NCBI RefSeq assembly: GCF_014201195.1
Contig: NZ_JACHDS010000001.1
Coordinates: 4,154,001-4,218,000 of the forward strand
From: Nocardiopsis mwathae
Lineage (GTDB): Bacteria; Actinomycetota; Actinomycetes; Streptosporangiales; Streptosporangiaceae
DNA length: 64,000 bases
Direction: 5' to 3'
The notes under the pieces: generated by a model
Told to the model about the DNA's origin: nothing
The model's input: the letters and a program-made list of their open reading frames with translations, nothing else
The model's database searches: none
In this document: positions 6,185 through 14,185 of the stretch, in pieces
How positions within the stretch are numbered: position 1 is the first letter of the stretch
How the letters are laid out: each line of letters starts with the position of its first letter
Program-made: the position numbers and the translations under genes

Positions 6185-8143
6185 ATGTCGCAGCCCACCG
6201 GCGGGTTACCCGAGGCGCTCAGTTACCGGCTCAAGCGGCGGCTGCTCGGGCCGCCGCTGGTCACCGGGCGGGCGTCGCGGGAGAAGCTGAGCAACCGGAC
6301 CGCCCTGGGTGTGCTCGCCTCCGACTGCATCAGCTCCACGGCCTACGGCAGCGAGCAGATCCTGCGGGTGCTGGTGCCGGCCATCGGGCTCGCCGCGTTC
6401 ACGCTCATCATGCCGGTGACCCTGGCGATCCTGCTGACGCTGCTGCTGCTCACGCTCTGCTACAGCGACGTCGTCATGATCTACACCCGCGCCGGCGGCT
6501 CCTACGTCGTCGCCCGCGAGAACCTCGGCCCCGACACCGCGCAGGTCGCGGCGGTCGCGCTGCTCATCGACTACGTCGTGACGGTCGCCATCCAGGTCGC
6601 GGCCGGAACGAACGCGATCATCTCGCTCGCCCACCTCCTCGGCGAGGGCTGGACCGGGATGAACCACCTTCAGGTCCCCATCAGTGTCGGCGTCGTGGTC
6701 CTGCTGGCCTTCGGCAATCTGCGCGGCCTGCGCGAGGCCGGCCGGGTCTTCGCGATCCCCGCCTACCTGTTCATGGCCGCGGTCGGGCTCATGCTCGTCG
6801 TCGGCTTCACCCGCTGGTTCCTCGGCGACCTGCCCAAGGCCGACGTGCACGCCGAAGGCGCCGTGCCGCTGGGCGAGGCGGGCGACGGGTGGCTGTACGG
6901 GGCGACGCTGTTCATCGTGCTGCGCGCCTTCGCCAACGGCAGCTCCTCGCTGACCGGTCTGGAGGCGGTCTCCAACGGCGTCTCCGTCTTCCGGGAGCCC
7001 CAGGGCCGCAACGCCCGCCGCACGCTGGTCGCGATGAGCCTCATCCTGGGTGCACTCGTGCTCGGTGTCTCCTGGCTGGCCCACCTCACCCACGCGATCC
7101 CCTACGCGCACGGCACCCCCACCGTCATCGCCCAGGAGGCCCATCTCATCTTCGGGGTGGGGCTGCTGGGCCTGGCGGGACTGGTGTTCGTCCAGCTGGC
7201 CACCGCGCTGATCCTCTACACCGGTGCCAACTCCCCGTTCACCGGGTTCCCGCTGCTGGCCAGCTTCGTGGCAGGCGACCGGTTCCTCCCCCGGCAGCTG
7301 ACGCGGCGCGGGCACAGGCTCGTGCACTCGAACGGCATCATCGCGCTGGCGGCGATCTCACTCGCCGTCCTGCTGGTCACCGAGGCGAACGTGGAGCGAC
7401 TGGTCGCCCTGTACGCGATCGGGGTGTTCACCTCCTTCACCATGGCCGGGACCGGACTCACCGTCTACCATCTCCGCCGCCGCGAGCCGGGGCGCTGGTG
7501 GAAGGTCGCCGTGAACGGCACGGCCGCCGTGGTGTCGGCCATGGTCGTGGTGATCTTCGCGGTCACCAAGTTCACCGAGGGCGCCTGGCTGGTGGTGGTC
7601 TTCTTCCCGATCGGGCTGTGGACGCTGATCCGCATCAACCGCGAGTACCGCGCCGAGGCCGCGGAGCTGGCGAAGCTGCCGTCCGCCGCGGAGACCGACC
7701 GGCCCCGCTGGCAGCGCCACGTCGTCTTCGTCCTCGTCGACACGTTCGACCCGGCGGTGTTCCAGGCCCTGCGCTACGCGCACGAACTCCGGCCGGACGA
7801 GGTGCGGGCGGTCCACGTAGCCGTCGACGGCATCCACGCCCGGCGGCTGGCCGCCCGCTGGCGCACCGCCCAGGCCACCGACGTCCCACTGGACGTGGTC
7901 GAGTGCCCCGACCGGCGGCTGGAGCGGCGGCTGACCGAACTCGCCGCCCGCACCACCGCCGACGGCCGCACCGCACTCACCCTGCTCATCCCGCACCGCA
8001 TGTACAGCACGGTGTTCGGGCGCATCCTCCACCGCGGCACGGGAGAGCGGCTGGCCCGCAAGCTGGAGGGCGTGCCGTCGGTGGCCGTCACGATCCTCCC
8101 CTACAGCGTCCCCCGACCAGGGGATGGCGAGGCTAGTCGGTGA
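6185..8143 (+). CDS. KimA-like APC/KUP-superfamily potassium importer
   Basis: 652 residues with about 12 transmembrane segments in the first 450 and a soluble C-terminal domain of about 180 residues. Many blocks follow Bacillus subtilis KimA (formerly YdaO), a proton-coupled, c-di-AMP-controlled potassium importer: ASDCISSTAYGSEQIL, YTRAGGSYVVARENLG, LLIDYVVTVAIQVAAGTNAI, NLRGLREAG, SSLTGLEAVSNGVSVF and the late VTKFTEGAWLVVVFFPI. The C-terminal part (HVVFVLVDTFDPAVFQALRYAHEL, then AVHVAVD) is the USP-like cytoplasmic domain of the same family. Databases often label such proteins amino-acid permease. No ydaO-type riboswitch was recognised in the 112 bases upstream. GTG 6179 is an alternative start. 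Confidence 0.85.
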   Translation: MSQPTGGLPEALSYRLKRRLLGPPLVTGRASREKLSNRTALGVLASDCISSTAYGSEQILRVLVPAIGLAAFTLIMPVTLAILLTLLLLTLCYSDVVMIYTRAGGSYVVARENLGPDTAQVAAVALLIDYVVTVAIQVAAGTNAIISLAHLLGEGWTGMNHLQVPISVGVVVLLAFGNLRGLREAGRVFAIPAYLFMAAVGLMLVVGFTRWFLGDLPKADVHAEGAVPLGEAGDGWLYGATLFIVLRAFANGSSSLTGLEAVSNGVSVFREPQGRNARRTLVAMSLILGALVLGVSWLAHLTHAIPYAHGTPTVIAQEAHLIFGVGLLGLAGLVFVQLATALILYTGANSPFTGFPLLASFVAGDRFLPRQLTRRGHRLVHSNGIIALAAISLAVLLVTEANVERLVALYAIGVFTSFTMAGTGLTVYHLRRREPGRWWKVAVNGTAAVVSAMVVVIFAVTKFTEGAWLVVVFFPIGLWTLIRINREYRAEAAELAKLPSAAETDRPRWQRHVVFVLVDTFDPAVFQALRYAHELRPDEVRAVHVAVDGIHARRLAARWRTAQATDVPLDVVECPDRRLERRLTELAARTTADGRTALTLLIPHRMYSTVFGRILHRGTGERLARKLEGVPSVAVTILPYSVPRPGDGEASR

Positions 8144-8360
8144 TCTCGACGTTCACGCAGGCGACCGTGCCCCCCTGTGTCCCCGCACCGCGGTCGCGAT
8201 CGGGCGCGAACCCGCCGACCGGCAGAGTGAACCCGGTGCCGTCATGCGGTCCCGCGGTCTTCGGATCGACCGCGACCTCGTCGGGGACGGACTCCGGGTC
8301 GTGGATGACCGCGGTCGCCGTGCCCGCGGCCCGTACGGACACCGCCGGCACGTCGGCGTC
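8133..8360 (-). pseudogene. 3' fragment of an unidentified gene
   Basis: Reading the minus strand, about 75 codons before a TAG at 8133 have the strong third-position G/C preference of real genes here, coding for VPAVSVRAAGTATAVIHD, then FTLPVGGFAPDRDRG and a final ACVNVEITD. Beyond about 8360 the codon bias is lost and no ribosome site or signal sequence precedes it. The 3' end overlaps the KimA-like gene by 11 bases. This looks like the surviving end of a gene whose 5' part was deleted, possibly when the hsp20 promoter region came to lie here. Family not recognised. Confidence 0.4.
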
Positions 8361-8424
8361 CTGCGCCCGGCGCCCCCGCCTCTCGCACTCCGGATGTTTA
8401 GTTGATGACGTGGGTGGTATCAAA

Positions 8425-8445
8425 CTTGAGCGAAAGGCCATCAAC
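8425..8445. promoter_or_regulatory. HAIR-like HspR operator before hsp20
   Basis: CTTGAGC-N7-CATCAAC matches 6 of 7 and 4 of 7 positions of the HAIR inverted repeat CTTGAGT-N7-ACTCAAG bound by HspR in actinobacteria. It lies 25 bases before the hsp20 ATG, a position suited to repression that is relieved on heat shock. Confidence 0.45.
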
Positions 8446-8470
8446 CCTGGATGTTTGGGAGGTGACCACG

Positions 8471-8893
8471 ATGCTGATGCGCACTGACCCCTTCCGCGAG
8501 TTCGACCGTGTGGCTCAGCGCCTGCTGGGGGACGCGGCCCGACCCGCCACCATGCCGATGGACGCCTACCGGGAAGACGACGCGTTCGTCATCCACTTCG
8601 ACCTTCCGGGTGTCCACGCGGACTCGATCGACCTCGAAGTGGAGCGCGACGTGCTGACCGTCAGCGCGGAGCGCGTGAGCGCGGTCGAGGGCAAGGAGCC
8701 TCTTGTCGCGGAGCGGCCGACGGGTACCTTCACCCGGCAGCTGTTCCTCGGAGACGCCCTGGACACGGACAGGGTCTCCGCTTCCTTCGCGGACGGTGTG
8801 CTCACACTGCGCATCCCCGTCGCAGAGCAGGCCAAGCCGCGCAAGATCACCGTGACGGAGAGCCCGAGCACCACGGCCGAGATCACGGCATGA
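8471..8893 (+). CDS. Hsp20/alpha-crystallin family small heat-shock protein
   Basis: 140 residues from ATG 8471, with GGGAGG 8 bases upstream. It starts MLMRTDPFREFDRVAQRLLG, the usual opening of actinobacterial Hsp20 proteins. The alpha-crystallin domain spans about residues 35-125: AYREDDAFVIHFDLPGV, LEVERDVLTVSAER, GTFTRQLFLGDALD and the ADGVLTLRIPV strand, followed by an IxV-type motif (KITV) used for oligomer assembly. It is an ATP-independent holdase that binds unfolding proteins. A HAIR-like HspR operator upstream and a strong hairpin terminator downstream make it a single-gene transcription unit. Confidence 0.95.
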   Translation: MLMRTDPFREFDRVAQRLLGDAARPATMPMDAYREDDAFVIHFDLPGVHADSIDLEVERDVLTVSAERVSAVEGKEPLVAERPTGTFTRQLFLGDALDTDRVSASFADGVLTLRIPVAEQAKPRKITVTESPSTTAEITA

Positions 8894-8921
8894 CGGGGTG
8901 ACCGGGCCCGGATACGGCGAC

Positions 8922-8959
8922 GGCCCGCTCATGCGCCTGCCGCGGCGCATGAGCGGGCC
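8922..8959 (+). terminator. Strong hairpin terminator after hsp20
   Basis: A perfect 16-bp stem, GGCCCGCTCATGCGCC (8922-8937) with its complement at 8944-8959, and a 6-base loop. It also separates hsp20 from the convergent secreted-protein gene. Confidence 0.8.
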
Positions 8960-8995
8960 TCTGCCGTGCGGCAGGTCACCTCACCCGGGACATGG

Positions 8996-9820
8996 TCACG
9001 GCATCAGCCGCCAGCCGTAGCGGACCGGGTCCTTGGGAAGGTTGTTCGCGGCGCCGTAGCGGTAGCCGAACCAGGCCTTGTCGAACTTGACGCTCTTGCC
9101 GTAGACGTACCAGCTGCCGGGGAAGCCCGGCTTGGTCCAGCTCCACTGGTGGACGACGCCACCGGTGTTCGCCGTCGCGTCGGTGACCCGGTAGCCGTTG
9201 GGGCTCCAGCGCACGAGCTCGCCGGCCTGAGCGGTCATGGTCGAGTGGGCCCGGAAGGTCGCGCCCGCGGCGACCGGCGTCCCGGCGGGGTCGGCCTGCG
9301 TGTAGGCGAGTCGCTCCCCGGACATGGTCAGGTTGGAGACGTTCGTGTTCGCGACGAACGTGACCGGGTTCGACGCCGAGTGGTGGCGGCGCAGGTCGGT
9401 CCGGAAGTGCACCTTGACCTCGCCGAGCCGCAGCGGGCCGTAGCCGAAGTGTCCGACGCTGGAGAAGTCGCTGCGCAGCGCCGAGTGGCGGGTCCAGCAC
9501 GCCTGGCCGGTGCAGTGGGTGTTCCGCGCCTCTTCGGCGATGCCGTCGGTCGTGTCGGCTGTGTCGGCCGTGTCGGCCGTGGCAGCTGCATCGGCCGCAT
9601 CCGCGTGCGCCGCGGCCTGGTCCTGCTCGCCGCTGAGGCACAGCCAGTTCCCGCTGCGCTCGGCGACCGGCAGGTCGCACTGGTCCGCGCCTGCCGTCGT
9701 GGGCTCGGACAGTTCGTAGGCGCGGTCGGCCGGCGAATCGGCGGCCTCATCCGCCGTCGCCGGGGCGGCCATCGACAGCGTCATCGCCGCTGCCGCAGCC
9801 AGGAGAAAACCGGTCCTCAT
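8996..9820 (-). CDS. Secreted protein of unknown function
   Basis: 274 residues with a clear Sec signal peptide (MRTGFLLAAAAAMTLSMAAPATA, cleavage probably after ATA at about 23). An acidic Ala/Asp-rich stretch (about 70-95) contains ADTADTADTT, written by 9-base tandem repeats in the DNA. The rest is a beta-rich domain with several Cys (CDLP, WLCLSG, HCTGQACW) and many Trp/Tyr residues near the C terminus (WSWTKPGFPGSWYVYG). AAAGGGG lies about 10 bases before the ATG. I do not recognise the family; Cys pairs and aromatic clusters fit a disulfide-stabilised extracellular domain. The promoter and a possible metal-regulator site lie just upstream. Confidence 0.75.
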   Translation of the reverse strand: MRTGFLLAAAAAMTLSMAAPATADEAADSPADRAYELSEPTTAGADQCDLPVAERSGNWLCLSGEQDQAAAHADAADAAATADTADTADTTDGIAEEARNTHCTGQACWTRHSALRSDFSSVGHFGYGPLRLGEVKVHFRTDLRRHHSASNPVTFVANTNVSNLTMSGERLAYTQADPAGTPVAAGATFRAHSTMTAQAGELVRWSPNGYRVTDATANTGGVVHQWSWTKPGFPGSWYVYGKSVKFDKAWFGYRYGAANNLPKDPVRYGWRLMP

Positions 9821-9844
9821 CGTTCATTCCCCTTTCAATCAACA

Positions 9845-10078
9845 ATGCACGGTCGAACGATGAGAATCATTTGACCGGAGGAATGCAGAGTCAAGGATAT
9901 CCCATTGGCCGAAACCGGCCAGACAGAGAAACTTTGACATTACCGACACCCGACATGCGAAAACGGAGATCGGGATTCACCCGGTCGAATTTTTGACCGT
10001 GAAGGAGCAACCGACCGGCGGATAGTGGATATCCGACCGACCCCGGCCCGAGTCGTTTTCAATTGTTCGACCGTGCAT
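9845..10078. repeat. 14-bp inverted repeats bounding an AT-richer intergenic segment
   Basis: ATGCACGGTCGAAC (9845-9858) recurs as its exact complement GTTCGACCGTGCAT (10065-10078). The 206 bases between are clearly less GC-rich than the surroundings and contain no credible gene, only an isolated TTGACA. No transposase is present. The stretch continues without a gene to the start at about 10422. Confidence 0.5.
9861..9894 (-). promoter_or_regulatory. Promoter of the secreted-protein gene with overlapping Zur-like motif
   Basis: On the minus strand TTGACT (9889-9894) and AATGAT (9867-9872) are separated by 16 bases, a sigma-70 type promoter about 47 bases from the ATG. On the plus strand TGAGAATCATTTGAC (9861-9875) covers the -10 and resembles the actinobacterial Zur box TGAAAATCATTTTCA, with mismatches. 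Zinc control is a guess. Confidence 0.35.
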
Positions 10079-10421
10079 CTCCTGCCCTCTCGATCACAGC
10101 GTGAAGCCCGCCAGGCCGCTTACGATGCATTCGCACCGTTTCGCCGACCTTGCGGGGAATTGCACATCCAGCGGCCCGCAGCCGCCCCCGAGCCGACCAC
10201 CCCTCCGCACCTGCCCGCACTCCGCGGAATCCGACGAATTCGCGCGCGTTCCCCGAATGCTCCCCCGACCATTTGGGCGCCGTGGTAAGGATGAGGATGG
10301 CCTTCCGGACTCACGGAACATTTCTCCTCTCCCCCGTTTCTCCACACCGTTCCGGGAGCCCACCCCACGTAGGAACCGATTTACGGCGACACCCCTGTCG
10401 ATTCTTGAGAATTCCGCTGGA

Positions 10422-11201
10422 GTGCCATTGACCATCAGCCCCCTCTACCTCTTCATCGCCATCGCCGTTCTCACGGCGGCCGGCGTGGTGATCGTACGCC
10501 GATTCGGGTTCAAACCCCACGAGGACGGCGGAGCGATCGGAAGCCTCGTCATTCCCTGCCTGCTGTCCATCTACCTGATCGCCGTGGCCATGGGAATCGT
10601 CATCGGGTGGGAGAACAACCGCCAGGCCGCGGACGACGTCGTCGCCGAGGCGACATCGGCGACCGACCTCTACTGGAGCACCGCCACGTTCCCCGAGAAC
10701 AGCGGCGAGCAGATCCGCCGGGAGCTGCGGACCTACGTCGAGACGGTGATCCGCAACGACTGGCCGGAAATGCGGCACGGCGAGCTCAGCGCCGCGGGGG
10801 ACGCCGCCCTCGACCGCCTCCGGGCGAGCGTGGCCGAGCTCCCGACCCTCGACCAGGCCGACGCACTCGACCGCATGGTCGCCCGGCAGGAGGTGTCCGG
10901 CCTGGTCGACAAGCGCATCGAGCGGGCCGACTCGGCCCAGGACCACATCCCCAGGACCCTCCTGGCCATCACGGCCGTCACCGCACTCGCCATCGCCGTC
11001 CTGCCCTTCGGGATGGGCGGGGCGCGCTCCCGCGCCGGGGTGTTCTGGTCGGTGACCAACATGCTGGTCGTCGCGTCGACGGTGCTGGCCCTGCTGTTCC
11101 TGGACAACCCGTACTCCGGTCTCATCCCGGTCGACTCCGAACCACTGGAGGAGGCCCTCGCCGGGTTCGACCGGATCGACCAGGCCATAGGGCGGCTGTG
11201 A
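10422..11201 (+). CDS. DUF4239 (bestrophin-like) membrane protein
   Basis: 259 residues from GTG 10422; TTG 10428 is equally possible because CTGGAG lies 6 bases before it. Four hydrophobic segments: two near the N terminus (LYLFIAIAVLTAAGVVIV and IPCLLSIYLIAVAMGIVIG) and two near the C terminus (about 175-235, LLAITAVTALAIAVLPFG and MLVVASTVLALLFLDNP). Between them lies a helical acidic region with GWENNRQAADDVVAEA and Arg/Glu-rich helices, the arrangement of DUF4239 proteins. The family is described as bestrophin-like, which suggests a channel, but function is unproven. The preceding 340 bases hold no gene. Confidence 0.8.
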   Translation: MPLTISPLYLFIAIAVLTAAGVVIVRRFGFKPHEDGGAIGSLVIPCLLSIYLIAVAMGIVIGWENNRQAADDVVAEATSATDLYWSTATFPENSGEQIRRELRTYVETVIRNDWPEMRHGELSAAGDAALDRLRASVAELPTLDQADALDRMVARQEVSGLVDKRIERADSAQDHIPRTLLAITAVTALAIAVLPFGMGGARSRAGVFWSVTNMLVVASTVLALLFLDNPYSGLIPVDSEPLEEALAGFDRIDQAIGRL

Positions 11202-11226
11202 GGGGGTGCGCGCGGGCCCTACCCGG

Positions 11227-12063
11227 TCAGGCGCGCATCCGGCCGGAGCCCACGGCCACGGCGACCGCGATGAGCACGGCGATCACCATCATCCGCATCG
11301 GCGGGAAGTGACCGGCCGCCACACGCGGCCCATCCGGGGGCGCCGGGGCGAACTGCAGGTGGATGACCTCGGCCTCCTGCGTCGGTTCAGCTGCGGCCCG
11401 CTCGTCGGGGGCGGGCTCCTCCTCCGGAACCCGCGCCGGCTCCGTCGGCTCACGCGCGGGTGCGGCCGACGCCGCCAGCGGCGGTGGCGGCGCATCGGGG
11501 CCCGGGGCCGACTCCACGACCGGCGGAACAGGGTCGGGGGGAGCCGCGCCGGGCGGGGCCGACGGGGCCGGTTCGCCGGGTGGCGCGGGTTCCGCGGGGC
11601 CGGGGGGCGGCGGTGGGGGTACCGGCGGTAGGGGCACCGGCGGTTCGAGGGCGGCGGGAACCTCCGGGGGTTCGGGAGACTGCGCGGGTGGGGGCGGCGG
11701 GGGCGGTGCCGGGTGTTCGGGAGGCCTCGGAACTTCCGGCTGCGGGGGCGGCGTCGGTGCCGGCGGCGCAGGAGGGCCGGGCGGCTCCGGTGCCGACGGG
11801 GGCGGGCAGCCGGGTCGGCCGACGGAGATCCCGACGCCCGGAGCGGTGACACACACCGAGACACCCACGCCGACGCCGGCACCGGGCGCCGCCCGAGCCG
11901 CCACGTCGGCCCTCGCGTCGACACCGACGCCTACCGCGGCGCCGACGTCGGCACCGGTGTCGGCGTGAGCATGGGCCGCGCCGGCCGTGGCCCCGGCCAG
12001 TGCGAAGGCCACCGCCGCGCCGCGGGCGGCGGAACCGAGCGCACAGCTTTCCACTGTTTCCAC
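11227..12063 (-). CDS. Proline-rich exported protein with C-terminal membrane helix
   Basis: 278 residues. The N-terminal region (about 8-32, AARGAAVAFALAGATAGAAHA) resembles a signal peptide. Next is a Gly/Val/Ala-rich repeat region with one Cys pair (VSVCVTAPG, GRPGC), then about 130 residues of proline-rich spacer with Glu/Ala, and finally a hydrophobic helix (about 255-272, MMVIAVLIAVAVAVG) with a short basic tail. That is the layout of an envelope protein that spans the cell wall and is retained by a C-terminal anchor. No sortase LPXTG motif is visible. The family is not recognised; the low-complexity composition makes the call cautious, though signal, spacer and anchor are in one frame. 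Confidence 0.55.
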   Translation of the reverse strand: METVESCALGSAARGAAVAFALAGATAGAAHAHADTGADVGAAVGVGVDARADVAARAAPGAGVGVGVSVCVTAPGVGISVGRPGCPPPSAPEPPGPPAPPAPTPPPQPEVPRPPEHPAPPPPPPPAQSPEPPEVPAALEPPVPLPPVPPPPPPGPAEPAPPGEPAPSAPPGAAPPDPVPPVVESAPGPDAPPPPLAASAAPAREPTEPARVPEEEPAPDERAAAEPTQEAEVIHLQFAPAPPDGPRVAAGHFPPMRMMVIAVLIAVAVAVGSGRMRA

Positions 12064-12497
12064 TCAGACCCTCTCTTCGGCGATATTCTGCGCGAACTGC
12101 GAAGGAAAAGGAGATGCCCTCACAGGGCGTGATCAACCGATTCCACCGTGGCCATGATGTGCGATCGAGATCGCCCTGTCAGTCGAAACCGCGACATCTG
12201 CTGGCCGCCTCCCGAAGAAACGGGAAACGGGCGTTCCCTTCCCCTCCGGGCGAGGGAACCGTTTCGCGGGCGCACGGTCCGGCCGGACCGGCGCGCCGCA
12301 CGCCCCGGTCACACCGGGTGCCCGATTCGCGGCCCCGCAGCCCACCGCCGCACCGATCCCGGGGGCGTTCGCGTGTCCCCCCGACCGAACGCCGTAGGGT
12401 CTCCCGTGCACCCGACGCGGGAGACGGGCGCACGCCGGCGTCCGGGCCACCGGGCACCGGAGCCGACCCACGAGCACCCGATGCAAAGGAACCGCGC
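12064..12497. other. Intergenic region without recognised features
   Basis: About 430 bases between divergent genes. Frames on either strand lack ribosome sites and coding bias. Promoters for the proline-rich protein and for the enoyl-CoA hydratase must lie here, but I cannot place them. Confidence 0.4.
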
Positions 12498-13271
12498 ATG
12501 ACCGCCGCAGATCCGGGCCTCCGCCTCGCCGTCAAGGACGCCGTCGCGACGATCACCATCGACCACCCCGCCAAGCGCAACGCGATGACGGCCCGGATGT
12601 ACTCCGACCTTCCGCCGCTGCTCGCCGAACTGCGCGACGACCCCCACGTACGGGTGGCCGTGCTCACCGGCACGGGCGACACCTTCTGCTCCGGCGCCGA
12701 CATCTCCGCACTCGACGACATCACCGGGGAAGGAGAGGACGACCTGCCCACGGCCGCCGAGGAGTCCCTGGCCGCCTTCCCCAAGCCGGTCATCGCGGCG
12801 ATCCGCGGCAACTGCTACGGGGGAGCCTGCCAGCTCGCCGCCGCCTGCGACCTGCGCATCGCGGCCGACGACGCGCGGTTCGCCATCACCCCGGCCAAGC
12901 TCGGCATCATCTACCCGGTCAGCGCACTCGCCCGGCTCGTGCGCATCGCCGGGCCGTCCACCGTCAAGCAGCTGGTCTACTCCGCCGACCCGATCGACGC
13001 CGAGCACGCACTGCGCACCGGGCTGTGCGACGAGGTGGTGGCGGTCGGCCGACTGCACGACCGGGTGGACGAGGTGGCGCGCACCATCGCGGGCCGCTCC
13101 CAGTTCACGGTGCGCGCGTCCAAGGACATCATCGACCGGATCGGCGCGGGCGCCCTGACCGACGAGGTCGTCGACGCGTGGTTCGCGCGGATGCGCGCCT
13201 CGGGTGACCTCGAAGAAGGGGTGTCCGCGTTCCTGGATCGCCGCACCCCCGATTTCCGATGGAATGGCTGA
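12498..13271 (+). CDS. Enoyl-CoA hydratase/isomerase family protein
   Basis: 257 residues from ATG 12498 with AAAGGA 7 bases upstream. Crotonase-fold signatures are present: HPAKRNAMTARMY near the N terminus, GTGDTFCSGADISAL (first oxyanion-hole segment) and AIRGNCYGGACQLAAACDLRIAA (second oxyanion segment with the GG pair), then FAITPAKLGIIYPV. The general catalytic Glu of bona fide hydratases at the ACDLRIA/KLGI region is not obvious: the segment reads KLGIIYPVSALARL rather than PEvgl, so the reaction may be an isomerase or another crotonase chemistry on an acyl-CoA thioester. It stands alone and is not part of a beta-oxidation operon. Confidence 0.88.
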   Translation: MTAADPGLRLAVKDAVATITIDHPAKRNAMTARMYSDLPPLLAELRDDPHVRVAVLTGTGDTFCSGADISALDDITGEGEDDLPTAAEESLAAFPKPVIAAIRGNCYGGACQLAAACDLRIAADDARFAITPAKLGIIYPVSALARLVRIAGPSTVKQLVYSADPIDAEHALRTGLCDEVVAVGRLHDRVDEVARTIAGRSQFTVRASKDIIDRIGAGALTDEVVDAWFARMRASGDLEEGVSAFLDRRTPDFRWNG

Positions 13272-13435
13272 TCCGAACGATCAATACGTCGGCGTTTCCG
13301 TTGAGATTTTGACGATTCAAAACGGGCACACCGGGTATTTGTCAGATTACGGCTGGGCATTACGCAGTCCCTCCGTCAGCGGCCCGGCCGACCCCGCAGG
13401 ATCGTCCCCCGCTCGCGAACGGAGATCCCCCGCAC

Positions 13436-14155
13436 ATGGTCAGCATCATCAGCCGCTCGGCCTGGGGAGCACGCCCCCCACGCAGCCGGAGCACCACCAC
13501 CTGGAGCCGACGGGTCGAGGTGACCGTGCACTACAGCGCGGGCCCCACCACCCAGACACCGCGCCAGATCCAGAACTTCCACATGGACTCCAACGGCTGG
13601 GCCGACATCGGCTACAACTTCCTCGTCGACACCCACGGCAACGCCTACGAAGGGCGCGGCTGGCTGGTCATCGGCGCGCACGCCGCCCCGCGCAACACCG
13701 AGGGCATCGGTGTCTGCTTCATCGGGCGCGACGGTGACGCCACCGCGGCCGCCAAGCGCACCGTCCGCGCCCTGTACGACGAGGCCAACCGGCGCGCCGG
13801 GCGCACCCTGATGCGCAAGGGCCACCGCGACGTCAACCCCACCGCGTGCCCCGGCAACGACCTGTACGGCTGGCTGCGGGCCGGGATGCCCGTCAACGGC
13901 GGCTCGCCCCCGGGCAGCGCCCCGCCCTGGCCCGGGGTGTACCTGCGCTATCCCCCGATCACCCGGCACTCCTCGGTGACGACCTGGCAGTCCAGGATGC
14001 GGCAGCGCGGCTGGCGTATCACCGTGGACGGCGCCTACGGCCCCGCGTCAAGGAACGTGTGCATCGAATTCCAGCGCGAGAAGCGGCTCGGAGTGGACGG
14101 CATCGTCGGCCCCGAAACCTGGCGGGCCACCTGGGAGGCGCCGATCACCCCCTGA
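13436..14155 (+). CDS. N-acetylmuramoyl-L-alanine amidase (PGRP/amidase_2) with peptidoglycan-binding domain
   Basis: 239 residues. The amidase domain covers about residues 5-145: SRSAWGARPPRS (typical PGRP start), VTVHYSAG with the first zinc His, IGYNFLVDTHGNAYEGRGW, IGVCFIGRDGD and KGHRDVNPTACPGNDLY with the second zinc His and the Cys ligand. A short Pro/Gly linker leads to a peptidoglycan-binding domain (about 165-235: VTTWQSRMRQRGW, VDGAYGPASRNVC, LGVDGIVGPETW). No signal peptide is present, as in phage endolysins, so export would need another route or the gene may be of phage origin. GGAGA lies about 10 bases before the ATG. Confidence 0.9.
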   Translation: MVSIISRSAWGARPPRSRSTTTWSRRVEVTVHYSAGPTTQTPRQIQNFHMDSNGWADIGYNFLVDTHGNAYEGRGWLVIGAHAAPRNTEGIGVCFIGRDGDATAAAKRTVRALYDEANRRAGRTLMRKGHRDVNPTACPGNDLYGWLRAGMPVNGGSPPGSAPPWPGVYLRYPPITRHSSVTTWQSRMRQRGWRITVDGAYGPASRNVCIEFQREKRLGVDGIVGPETWRATWEAPITP

Positions 14156-14185
14156 CGCGGGTGCCTCGGCGGCGACACCGGTGCG

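Noticed and set aside
10500-10520. tRNA T-loop-like sequence GGGTTCAAACCCC
   Set aside because: It lies inside the DUF4239 coding region (frame RRFGFKPHE), and no acceptor, D or anticodon arm can be drawn around it.
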